A DNA stretch of 10,880 nt. Origin: Pseudomonadota bacterium. GTDB taxonomy: Bacteria; Myxococcota; UBA9042; PHBI01. Of the stretch, positions 1 to 7,385 are shown one piece after another. A program made the translations under genes and the position numbers. The stretch is from contig SXIE01000355.1 in the NCBI GenBank assembly GCA_005772945.1, positions 1 through 10,880 on the forward strand, read 5' to 3'. Numbering within the stretch: the stretch's first letter is position 1; each line of letters begins with the position of its first letter. Below the pieces are notes generated by a model, which saw only the letters and a list, made by a program, of their open reading frames with translations, made no database searches and was not told the DNA's origin.

Positions 1-630
1 GACCAGCTGGGCGACATGGACTTCAAGGTCTGCGCGACCGCCAAGGGGATCACCGCGCTCCAGCTCGACAACAAGCTTGGCGCCGTCTCGCGCGCGGTGC
101 TCGAACGCGCCATCGCCGAGGCCCGTGTCGGCATCACCCACATCCTCGCCGAGATGCAAAAGACGCTGGCCGCCTCGCGCCCGCTGGTCGCCCCGCACGC
201 GCCCCAGGCCGCGATGACGCGGATCCCGGCGGCGCGAATCGGGGTCCTCATCGGCCCGGGCGGCAAGAACATCCAAGAGCTGCAACAACAGACCGGCACG
301 CGCATCGACGTCAAAGATGATGGACGCGTGCGCATCTTCGCCAAGCGCGCGCAGGACCTGAAGGCTGCCCTCGAGCGCGTCGGCGCGATCGGGCTCGAGC
401 TCAAGGTCGGGCAGCGCTACCGCGCCGAGGTCGTCAGCACGAAGGAGTACGGCGCCTTCGTGCGGATCGGCGATCACGAGGGGCTGGTGCACGTGTCCGA
501 GCTCGCGCACGAGCGCGTCGAGCGCGTCGAGGACATCGTCAAGCCCGGCGCGAGCGTCGACGTGTGCGTGCTCGGCGCCGATGAGCGCGGACGGCTCAAA
601 CTCTCGCGCAAGGCGGCCTTGGGGGGCTGA
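1..630 (+). CDS. pnp: Polynucleotide phosphorylase, C-terminal 209 residues (5' end outside window)
   Basis: This is the end of PNPase, the phosphorolytic 3'-5' exoribonuclease of RNA turnover, a cytoplasmic trimer that often works with RNase E. The frame is open from base 1. The first nine residues read DQLGDMDFK. Their D1, D7 and K9 correspond to the metal- and phosphate-site residues Asp486, Asp492 and Lys494 of E. coli, so the end of the second RNase PH core is present. Then come GITALQLDNKL (16-26), a KH domain at about 72-131 with its GxxG loop in IGPGGK (84-89), and an S1 domain at about 135-204 (YGAFV, then EGLVHVSELAH). The protein stops soon after S1, with no long tail. The usual DIKI motif reads DNKL here, a minor change. 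The next gene is convergent, 42 bases away, and I see no U-tract terminator between them. Identification is very secure; only the start is missing. Confidence 0.97.
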   Translation, partial: DQLGDMDFKVCATAKGITALQLDNKLGAVSRAVLERAIAEARVGITHILAEMQKTLAASRPLVAPHAPQAAMTRIPAARIGVLIGPGGKNIQELQQQTGTRIDVKDDGRVRIFAKRAQDLKAALERVGAIGLELKVGQRYRAEVVSTKEYGAFVRIGDHEGLVHVSELAHERVERVEDIVKPGASVDVCVLGADERGRLKLSRKAALGG

Positions 631-672
631 GCGACACGCGGCCACGAGCCCAACCGGCTTCGCGATCGCGCC

Positions 673-999
673 TCAGGCGGTCGCCTTGCGGTTCCAGACC
701 CGCAGCCACTCGGCCGCCGCCCCACCCGCCTCGCGCAGCTTGGTGGCCGCCTCGGCATGGACGAGCCACGCATCGCCGGCGGGCGACTCGACGACGGCGA
801 CCAGCCCCTGCTCGAGCTGGGTCGCGATCTCGTCGCTCACGTCGATATGCGGGACGTTGCCGGCGCGCGCCGTGTAGTACCAGCGCCGATTGCCGCGCGT
901 CTTTCCCTCGACGCGGCCGGCATTGGCGACCTTGCGGGGGTCGACCGGCTCGTTCTTGACGAGCCCGGCCTTCAAGAGTTGCTCACGCAGATCACCCAT
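673..999 (-). CDS. Short DUF2058 family protein (YaiL-like), 108 aa
   Basis: This is a small soluble protein resembling DUF2058 (E. coli YaiL type), a family without a firmly known biochemical role, sometimes labelled nucleoprotein or polynucleotide-associated. Two family blocks are visible: the N-terminal LREQLLKAGLV (4-14), and a C-terminal part with RWYYT (39-43), a region around HIDVSDEIATQLEQGLVAVV (51-70), then WLVHAEAATKLRE (78-90). Typical members are about 180 residues and carry a long charged coiled coil between these blocks. Here that middle is reduced to roughly 25 residues, with a basic patch at 29-39. The ATG at 999 has GGAG seven bases upstream, inside the end of the methyltransferase gene, whose stop is two bases away. 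That arrangement implies coupled translation. It is the last gene of the minus-strand run and converges on pnp. Family assignment is from motif memory and fairly confident; function is unknown. Confidence 0.72.
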   Translation of the reverse strand: MGDLREQLLKAGLVKNEPVDPRKVANAGRVEGKTRGNRRWYYTARAGNVPHIDVSDEIATQLEQGLVAVVESPAGDAWLVHAEAATKLREAGGAAAEWLRVWNRKATA

Positions 1000-1001
1000 C
1001 G

Positions 1002-1883
1002 TCAGGCTCCGAAACCGGGCGCGTGCGCGACGCGCGCGTGTACGACTGCATTGTCAGGGTAGACGGGGCGTTTGCCCATCGCGTAATGCGCCGAAAGCGC
1101 GGGCGAATCGAGCACGTCGACCGTCGGCCAGCCGCTCTCGGCGAAGAACGCGGGCGCCGCGGCGGCGGTCAGCGAGAAGTGGAGCGGCTCGCCGATCCCG
1201 GCGAGAAGGCGCGAGCCCAAGCGGCGCCCGAGCGCCCCGAGCCCTGGTCCCGTCGGCTGGGACCAGAGGTCCAGCACGAGCTCCGAGCCAGGCCCGCCGA
1301 CCGCGCGCAGGGCGGCCAGCGTTCCGCGTACGGTCTCGGGCGTGAGGTACATGACGACCCCCTCCCACACGAAGAACGTCCGCGCGCCCCGCCCGATCGG
1401 GCTCGCCGCGAGCGCGTCCTCGAGCCGGTCGTGCTCGAAGTCGACCGGCAGATAGGTCGTCAGCGCGGCGGCCTCCGGAATTCGTTTGTGTACCAACCTT
1501 TTCTTCTGCGCCTGGGTCGCTGGGAAGTCGACCTCGAAGATCGGTCGCCCGGCGAGCGCATCCGCGAACCGCAGCGCGCGCGTGTCGTAGCCCGCACCGA
1601 GGATGACGACCTGCTCGCCCCCGCTCGCCAAGAACGCCGCGAGCCGATCGTCCATGAAGCGATGGCGCGCCGCGATGAAGCTCTGGAGGCCCCCAACGCC
1701 GATCGCCACGCTCGGCAGAAGCGCCGCGCGGGCCACCGGCGACGCCGCCACGCGCTGCCAGCGCCGCGACAGAAAGCGCTCGGCATAGGGATCGTCGAGC
1801 ACCCGCTCCGCAGGCGGACGGTGGCGCTCGACGGCGCGGAAGTAACAGACAATCTCGGCAGTGAGCGACGCGCCCTCGGGCAT
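1002..1883 (-). CDS. Class I SAM-dependent methyltransferase, leucine carboxyl methyltransferase-like family
   Basis: This is a 293-residue putative S-adenosylmethionine-dependent O-methyltransferase of the LCM/TIGR00027-like family, close to the usual size of about 280-300. The family signatures occur in order: ARHRFMDDRL (72-81); SAM-binding motif I, VVILGAGYDTRALRF (92-106); the acidic residues after beta-2 in FEVDFP (116-121), whose E117 or D119 should contact the ribose of SAM; PVDFE (146-150); and FVWEGVVMYL (171-180), with the conserved E174. The C-terminal third is the expected substrate-side part. The family includes protein phosphatase carboxyl methyltransferases and polyketide-related O-methyltransferases, so the substrate cannot be told. 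No signal peptide is present, so it is probably cytoplasmic. The ATG has GAGGA immediately upstream (3-base spacing, short). It lies 39 bases after the IgGFc-type lipoprotein gene and is likely co-transcribed with the following DUF2058 gene. Confidence 0.9.
   Translation of the reverse strand: MPEGASLTAEIVCYFRAVERHRPPAERVLDDPYAERFLSRRWQRVAASPVARAALLPSVAIGVGGLQSFIAARHRFMDDRLAAFLASGGEQVVILGAGYDTRALRFADALAGRPIFEVDFPATQAQKKRLVHKRIPEAAALTTYLPVDFEHDRLEDALAASPIGRGARTFFVWEGVVMYLTPETVRGTLAALRAVGGPGSELVLDLWSQPTGPGLGALGRRLGSRLLAGIGEPLHFSLTAAAAPAFFAESGWPTVDVLDSPALSAHYAMGKRPVYPDNAVVHARVAHAPGFGA
1007..1010 (-). promoter_or_regulatory. Ribosome binding site of the DUF2058 gene, inside the upstream CDS
   Basis: GGAG on the minus strand, seven bases before the ATG at 999. 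It lies within the last codons of the methyltransferase gene, just before that gene's TGA (1004-1002). Ribosomes ending the first gene would stop on the start site of the second, which is typical of translational coupling. Confidence 0.65.
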
Positions 1884-1922
1884 GGTTCCTCGGTTCGTTT
1901 CGGATGAGCTGCGACGTTGCGC

Positions 1923-4097
1923 TTAGTTGTCGACGAGGTTGAGGCCGCCCGCGTAGCCGTACCCCACGTCGCGGTCGTAGCCGTACACGACCACCCCGAC
2001 GGGCTTGTTCGCGACGATCTTGTGGACCCCGTCGCCGACCTCGAGCCGCGAGACCTTCCAGTCGGAGCCAGCGATCGCCGCGAAGCTCACGGCCCCGAGG
2101 AGATTGCCGTCGAGCGTGACGCTGGCATCCGACGGCGCGATGATGTTCACGTAGTCGTGCGCGTATTTGTTGGGCGTCAGGAACACGTAGTCGTTCCGGA
2201 ACTGCTTGGCCGGCGGGATCATGATCATCGCCGGATCGCCGATCGGGCGGCATTGGCGTTTGCCGTTCGGGAACAGCGTGCACACGTGGGACTGCGGGCA
2301 CTGCGCGTCGCTCGTACACGCGGGCGGACTGCAGCCGCTGACTCCGCCCGCGGAGACGCAGACATATGGAAGGTAGCAGTCCGCCTCCGAGGCGCACGGC
2401 GTGTATTCCGGCGGCTTCACGATCTCCAGCGAGCTCGCGATGTACTGCGCGACCTCGATCGGTTTGTCGGCCGTGATGACGAAATCGGACGGGCTCTGGA
2501 CCTCAACCCACTTGCCACGCCCGAGCGTCACGTTGGTCGAGACGGCCGGATTGAACGACACGTGCGTGTCGTCCTCGGCCGCGACAACCCGCCAGTAGTC
2601 CGACTCCGCGAGCCGCGGGTACGACTTCGTCGCGATGTAGCTCGTGCCCCAGGTGGCCACTGGAAATAGTTGCTGTTCCAAGTGATCCGCGCAGCACTGC
2701 GTGCCGGTGATCGCGGCCTCGTGCCCGCCGAAGACGCCCACCGGGCGCGTCGCATGGATGATGGTGCCGGTGAGGTCGCCCTGGTCCTGGTCGCTCTTGA
2801 TGTTGAGGACTTGGTAGGGCTCGAGCGCGTAGGTGTAGGTCTGGCCGGCCGACATCGTGGCCATGCTCGTGCCCGCCTGGGTGCGGATCGACGGCGTGAC
2901 CGTGACGTCGGTGCCGGTCGAGGGCGCGACGACCGCAATCCAGCCGCGATACGGGTTCGGATCGTTGGGGGCGCCGCTCACGAACTGGAAGCGCGACACC
3001 GCGATGTAGTCCGTGCCGAGCGCGTTGGCGGGCAGGAGCATGGTCGCGTCGTTCGAGAAGACGTTGACGTTTTCCAGCGGATTGAACTGGTAGGCGACGA
3101 TCGGGACGGTCGATTCGAGGCGATAGGCGGTCCACCAGATCCCGGCGGAGCCCATGTTGCGCTGCGGCAATTCGAGGATCTCGAGGCCGCCGGGGACGAC
3201 CTCACGCGTGAGCACCTGGGCGGCCTGGACGCCCGCGCTGTCCTTCTTGGTGACGGTGACCGTGGCCTTCTGCTCCGAGAGATTCGAGACGATGACGGCG
3301 TAGACCGAGCCCTGCGCGGCCGGGTGGTTGTCGACGTCGACGGCCCAGTAGTCGCACCCGGAGTTGGACTTGGACTTCGGGTCGCGCACGCACGGGGACA
3401 CGCAGGTGCCGAGCAGGCACGAGAGGCCGGCGGAGGTGCAGTCCTGGGTGACCTCCCAGTGCCCGGCGAGGCTGCAGCTCTCGGCCGCGCCGGCCGCGCT
3501 GCAGCGCCGCTGTCCCGGGTAGCAGTCGAAGCACTGGCCGTCGGCGCAGGTCTGGCCGGCGAGGCATTGCTCGATGGCCTCGAAGGTGGTGCCGTCGTCC
3601 TTGCAGGCCATGACGGTCGTGCCGTTGCAGACGCGGTCACCGGGATCGCACCCCACGCAGGCGCCATCCCGGCACGCGCCGTCGCAGGGCAGCGTGTTCC
3701 AACCGCTGCCGTCGAGCTTGCACGTGAGGAGCACGCTGCCGTCGCAGGCGGCCTCGTTCGGGGTGCAGGCGGCGGCCAGGCACGCGCCGTTCGCGCAGCG
3801 CCCGCCATCCGGGCAATGGCCATCGGAGACGCACGCCGCGCACGCGCCGCCGGGCCCGCAATACGGGGTCGCGGCCGGGCACGCGCTCGCCGCGTCGCAC
3901 AGGGCGGCGTCGGGCGGGAGGCCGGTGTCGGCGGGTTGACCGTCGCCAAAGACGACGCCGTCGACCGCCGGGAAGCCGGCGCCACCGCCGGGACTCGAGC
4001 AGGCCGCGAGCGCAGCCAGCACGAGCGTCGCGGGCCCGACGCACGCGAGGCCCCGAGCCCTGGCACCAAAACAGGTCACCGCCACGGATCGCCTCAC
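1923..4097 (-). CDS. Cysteine-rich lipoprotein with IgGFc-binding-type domain
   Basis: Predicted exported surface lipoprotein of 724 residues from a GTG start. The signal peptide has Arg2, Arg3, Arg13 and Arg15, a hydrophobic stretch (about 17-32) and a lipobox LAAC with Cys33 followed by Ser. Next come eight cysteines (67-106), then three tandem repeats of about 40 residues with six cysteines each (111-147, 150-189, 192-232). From about 249 there is a beta-rich region matching the bacterial IgGFc-binding N-terminal family: DYWAVDVDN (249-257), VPGGLEILELP (301-311), AYRLEST (324-330) and VAYQFNPLE (334-342). A second cysteine cassette (568-616) interrupts it before the last beta-rich part (622-724). 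The domain name comes from distant similarity to mucus IgG-Fc-binding proteins; binding of IgG is not implied, and adhesion or surface structure is a guess. An ATG at 4139 is in frame but has no Shine-Dalgarno, whereas the chosen GTG has GGAG. It sits 111 bases after the preceding lipoprotein gene. Confidence 0.88.
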   Translation of the reverse strand: MRRSVAVTCFGARARGLACVGPATLVLAALAACSSPGGGAGFPAVDGVVFGDGQPADTGLPPDAALCDAASACPAATPYCGPGGACAACVSDGHCPDGGRCANGACLAAACTPNEAACDGSVLLTCKLDGSGWNTLPCDGACRDGACVGCDPGDRVCNGTTVMACKDDGTTFEAIEQCLAGQTCADGQCFDCYPGQRRCSAAGAAESCSLAGHWEVTQDCTSAGLSCLLGTCVSPCVRDPKSKSNSGCDYWAVDVDNHPAAQGSVYAVIVSNLSEQKATVTVTKKDSAGVQAAQVLTREVVPGGLEILELPQRNMGSAGIWWTAYRLESTVPIVAYQFNPLENVNVFSNDATMLLPANALGTDYIAVSRFQFVSGAPNDPNPYRGWIAVVAPSTGTDVTVTPSIRTQAGTSMATMSAGQTYTYALEPYQVLNIKSDQDQGDLTGTIIHATRPVGVFGGHEAAITGTQCCADHLEQQLFPVATWGTSYIATKSYPRLAESDYWRVVAAEDDTHVSFNPAVSTNVTLGRGKWVEVQSPSDFVITADKPIEVAQYIASSLEIVKPPEYTPCASEADCYLPYVCVSAGGVSGCSPPACTSDAQCPQSHVCTLFPNGKRQCRPIGDPAMIMIPPAKQFRNDYVFLTPNKYAHDYVNIIAPSDASVTLDGNLLGAVSFAAIAGSDWKVSRLEVGDGVHKIVANKPVGVVVYGYDRDVGYGYAGGLNLVDN

Positions 4098-4106
4098 TGC
4101 ACGAGT

Positions 4107-4110
4107 CTCC
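4107..4110 (-). promoter_or_regulatory. Ribosome binding site deciding the GTG start of the IgGFc-type lipoprotein
   Basis: GGAG on the minus strand, nine bases before the GTG at 4097. The in-frame upstream ATG at 4139 has no comparable purine-rich site, and starting there would add 14 residues before the signal peptide. The internal start gives a normal 32-residue lipoprotein signal. Confidence 0.5.
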
Positions 4111-4208
4111 GACCCCAGCCGAAGGCGGAACGCTAGCATTTCGCGCAGACGGGTTTCAACACGAGAGACGCGCGCAGCGGCCTGGTGCGGGAACGGCGCG
4201 CGCTGGCT

Positions 4209-7200
4209 TCAACGATTCTTGATGACGTGAAACAGGCGCTCCGCCCCGCGTGCTTCGTCGGCCAGCCAATCGGCCATCTTTCCCATGACGACCCGCAGGT
4301 CGTTGGCGTCGAAGGCGCCGGTCGCCGTCGGATCGGGCCTCAGCGCCGCCTTGAATGCGCTGAGCAGCGCGACCAGCGGCGTGCGCCCCACCTCGGGCTC
4401 GATCAACAGATTGGCCATCATCGCGGTCGTCACGCTGCCGTCAGGATCGAGCGCGCGGATCTCTTGCAGCGTCTCCATCGGCTGGAAGAGCAGGCGCCGC
4501 GCGGGGTCGAGCTCCTTGCCCAAGAAGCGCAGGAGGCGCGAGGCGACGTCGAAATCGAGCCTGATTTGGGCGTAGCTGGCGAAGAGCTGGAGCACGCCGC
4601 CGAAGACGTCGGCATCGGCACTGGCCGGCTGCTCGGCCAAGGCGGTCGTCAGCAGCTCGTCGACGAACGCGCGGTGGCCCGGGTCGTCGCGCACCCGGCG
4701 CATGGTGTCGACCAACGACGTGAACCCGCGCGACTTCATCATGTCGGCGAGGTCGGCGTCGAGCGAGTCGATGCCCTCCTGCCAATCGGGCTTCGCGATC
4801 GACTGGGCGAGCTGATCCGCCAGGACGGGTACGAGCGCGACGATGACGTCGAGCGCGTGCTGGTTCGCGAGCTCGCCATTGCCATCGAGATCGAGGAAGA
4901 CGCCGGCCAGATCGATGCGATCCCAGGCGGCCTTGGCGACGGGCGCTTGGTCGAGCGCCGCGCTGATCTGATCGAAGGCGTGGAGGACGAGCTGCATGCG
5001 GCTCGGGTTCTCGATGGTCGCCAAACGCTTGCCCGGAATTGCAAATGTCCCGTCGCGCAGCGCGACGCGCGCACCGGGATCGAGCATCCAAGCGAGGAAG
5101 GCGTCGAGCTCGTCGGCGACGTTCAAGGTCTGGCCGTCGAGCTGGAAATCGGCCGTGTCGCCCCAGACCAGGAGATCGAGCAGGTGGTCCGTCAGCTGCG
5201 TGTCCTCGACGATCTCGACCAGGTACGGCTCGACCTTGCGGATGCCGCTGCCGTACGAGACGAACTTGTACCCGTTGGGCCCCGACTGCTCCCACTCCGT
5301 CTCGCCAAAGTGGTGCGCGAGGACCTCGAACAGCTCCACCAGCGACTGCGCTTGCCCCTTGGCGACGACGTCGGCCGCCCACGCACGCAGCCCCGCCAGC
5401 CCGCCGCTGGTCTGGAGCGCGAGCAGCGCGTCACCATAGAGGAGGCGCTCCTGGATTCCGAGGTTGCCGAGCGGATTCCCGAGCATCTGCTGGTCATGGT
5501 TGATGTAGAGATTCATCTCGGTCGCGTCGAGGTTCTTGTCGTCGAACTCGGGCACCAGATCGACGGCGATGTCCTCGAGGTAGCGCAGGCTCTCGCCGAG
5601 ATCGAGCCACGCGTCGCGCGCTACCGAGTGAACGTAGAAGTTCGCCATGTTGTCGGTGATCTGCACCTCGGGCACGTCGACGCGGTCGAGAAAACGCATG
5701 ATGACGGGCGCGCGATTCGTGTCCGCGATGAGGTAAGTCGCCTTCTGCAGCCACGATCGCTGGGTGTCCTGCGTGTCGGGCGTTCCCCAGGGCGTCGGGT
5801 TGATGAAGCGAAGCGCGTCGACATCGCTCGGCGTGGCGAGGAGCGACATGTCGCTCGGAAAGTTGAGAGCGGTCGACTTCATCATCGTCGCGAGCGACGG
5901 GAAGAAGAGCTCGCCACCCGGCATCCCCATGTCGCGCATCATGTCGCGCAGACACCCGGTGCGCACGAGGTCCCAAAGGATCGGATGCATGTCCTCGAAG
6001 AGTGAATTGCCCGGCTTCATGCCGGGCGCGTCGTGGAGGATCTTGCGGGCCTTCGCGAGATCGACCACGAGCTTGCGCAAGAGCGGCTCCTTGGCCGCGA
6101 CCACATGCTCCATCGCGCGCATGAGCTCGACCAGCCGCGGATAGCGCCTGAGCTCGTTGACGATGTGCATCAGCTCGAGCAGCGGGGACTCTTCGACGAA
6201 GAAGCCGGTATAGCGCCCATCGGCGTCATCGCGGCTCACGCGGCCGCCCAAGAGGGCATCGAACGCCGCGAAGAGATCGAAGTGGAGCCCCTTGGCAAGG
6301 AGGCTCCGCGCATCGCGCACGAGCCAGGCCACGGCCGATCGCCGAACGTCGAAATAGGCATACACGAGCTGCCCGCCGATGATCGCACGCCCGAGCTGGT
6401 CGCGCGTCTCAGTGAGGGTCGGCGCGTGGGCGAAGGTCGGCAGATCGATCGGGGCGCCGGCCGCATCGACCGGACGCGCATAGGCGTCGACGTCGACCTG
6501 GCCATCGCCATCGCCGTCGACGAACGGCGCCGAAAACGCGCCGCTCGGCGTCTTCACGACCATCGGCGCGCCGCGCCCGTCGAAGTACACGCTGCCGGTG
6601 GGCGGGCCGATCGCCTCCGACGATTGGATCTCGACCGAGAGCAGACGTTGCATGAAGGTCTTCTCGTTCGACGCCACGACGGTCGCGTCCTCGAGCGTCG
6701 GCAGCTCGCGGTGGAGCCACGTCACCAGACCCGTCATGTCGGGCTCGAGATCGAGCATCATCGCGGCCGCGCGATCCATGACTCTAATCGGGTGGCGCAC
6801 GAGCGTGCCGAGGAGGTGCTCGAGGGCATGCGGGTTGGCCTCGGGCGCCGCAAACATGCGGGCCAGCGCCTCGATCGCGGGACCGTCGAGCGAGAGGCTC
6901 TCCAGCAGCTTCGAGAGGTCGCGCGTCATCGCTATGAGCGCCGCGGGCTTGCCGTTCGGGAGATCGTCATAGAGCGGGAGGATGTCCTCGAGCAGCGGCA
7001 GCATCCCCGTCTTCACGGGGCCGGTCGCCAGCGCGTTGAGCGCCCAGACGACGTCGGTCTTGTGGCGCCCGAAGGCCTCGGCGCGGACGGCGCCTTCGCT
7101 GGCCGTTCCCGACCAGAGGAACTCGTTCGCGAGCAGCGCTTGGACCTCGGTGCCGAAGTCGCCGTAGTTCGTGGCCGCCGGCTCTGGAAACGGCTCGTCA

Positions 7201-7295
7201 CACGCGGCGCCGCCGAGACACGCGAGGACGGCGGCGACGGAGCACAGGCCGGAGAGCGGCTTCCCTTGCGATCGGCGAAGAGGTGACGGACGCAT
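4209..7295 (-). CDS. Large predicted lipoprotein of unknown function, 1028 aa
   Basis: I do not recognise this gene. The ATG at 7295 has AGAGG five bases upstream. The N-terminus looks like a lipoprotein signal: three Arg in the first eight residues, a hydrophobic run (about 14-31), then Cys26 (VLAC, a good lipobox) and Cys32 (GAAC, weaker), followed by an acidic and proline-rich stretch. The mature part appears mostly alpha-helical, with many leucine-rich amphipathic segments such as LPLLEDILPLYDDL (99-112), and very few cysteines. Two acidic loops resemble EF-hand or similar calcium loops: DGDGDGQVD (260-268) and DLDGNGEL (802-809). No catalytic motif, membrane span, coiled coil or internal tandem repeat is evident by eye. 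It lies between a FadL-type outer-membrane channel and a cysteine-rich lipoprotein on the same strand, so an envelope role is a fair inference. The reading frame is uninterrupted and the codon bias matches its neighbours. The call as an exported protein is fairly firm; function is open. Confidence 0.85.
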   Translation of the reverse strand: MRPSPLRRSQGKPLSGLCSVAAVLACLGGAACDEPFPEPAATNYGDFGTEVQALLANEFLWSGTASEGAVRAEAFGRHKTDVVWALNALATGPVKTGMLPLLEDILPLYDDLPNGKPAALIAMTRDLSKLLESLSLDGPAIEALARMFAAPEANPHALEHLLGTLVRHPIRVMDRAAAMMLDLEPDMTGLVTWLHRELPTLEDATVVASNEKTFMQRLLSVEIQSSEAIGPPTGSVYFDGRGAPMVVKTPSGAFSAPFVDGDGDGQVDVDAYARPVDAAGAPIDLPTFAHAPTLTETRDQLGRAIIGGQLVYAYFDVRRSAVAWLVRDARSLLAKGLHFDLFAAFDALLGGRVSRDDADGRYTGFFVEESPLLELMHIVNELRRYPRLVELMRAMEHVVAAKEPLLRKLVVDLAKARKILHDAPGMKPGNSLFEDMHPILWDLVRTGCLRDMMRDMGMPGGELFFPSLATMMKSTALNFPSDMSLLATPSDVDALRFINPTPWGTPDTQDTQRSWLQKATYLIADTNRAPVIMRFLDRVDVPEVQITDNMANFYVHSVARDAWLDLGESLRYLEDIAVDLVPEFDDKNLDATEMNLYINHDQQMLGNPLGNLGIQERLLYGDALLALQTSGGLAGLRAWAADVVAKGQAQSLVELFEVLAHHFGETEWEQSGPNGYKFVSYGSGIRKVEPYLVEIVEDTQLTDHLLDLLVWGDTADFQLDGQTLNVADELDAFLAWMLDPGARVALRDGTFAIPGKRLATIENPSRMQLVLHAFDQISAALDQAPVAKAAWDRIDLAGVFLDLDGNGELANQHALDVIVALVPVLADQLAQSIAKPDWQEGIDSLDADLADMMKSRGFTSLVDTMRRVRDDPGHRAFVDELLTTALAEQPASADADVFGGVLQLFASYAQIRLDFDVASRLLRFLGKELDPARRLLFQPMETLQEIRALDPDGSVTTAMMANLLIEPEVGRTPLVALLSAFKAALRPDPTATGAFDANDLRVVMGKMADWLADEARGAERLFHVIKNR

Positions 7296-7349
7296 TGAGA
7301 CCTCTCGAAGAGCGGGCCGCCCAGGATGCCCGTGCAGACGGCGCGGGGC

Positions 7350-7375
7350 AAAATTACTTTGTACTCAAATCAAAT
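7350..7375. other. A/T-rich island between the channel gene and the large lipoprotein gene
   Basis: By direct count 21 of these 26 bases are A or T, inside a region otherwise about two-thirds G+C. It lies in the 90-base gap after the FadL-type gene stop and 55 bases before the large lipoprotein's ATG. This is where a promoter or an untranslated leader would be expected. I could not fit a convincing -35/-10 pair with proper spacing, and only a four-base stem (TTTG/CAAA) is visible. Confidence 0.4.
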
Positions 7376-7385
7376 GGCTACGCGA

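Noticed and set aside
661..679. Short palindromes CGCGATCGCG and CGCCTCAGGCG between pnp and the DUF2058 gene as a terminator
   Set aside because: The second overlaps the DUF2058 stop codon with a one-base loop, and neither is followed by a U-tract. Such palindromes are expected by chance in GC-rich DNA.
1054..2397. Minus-strand 447-codon frame overlapping the methyltransferase and IgGFc-type genes
   Set aside because: It crosses the boundary of two well-supported genes in another frame, and its product is Arg-rich with no recognisable motif.
4140..4208. Regulatory element in the gap between the two lipoprotein genes
   Set aside because: No inverted repeat, promoter-like pair or A/T-rich stretch was visible in these 69 bases.
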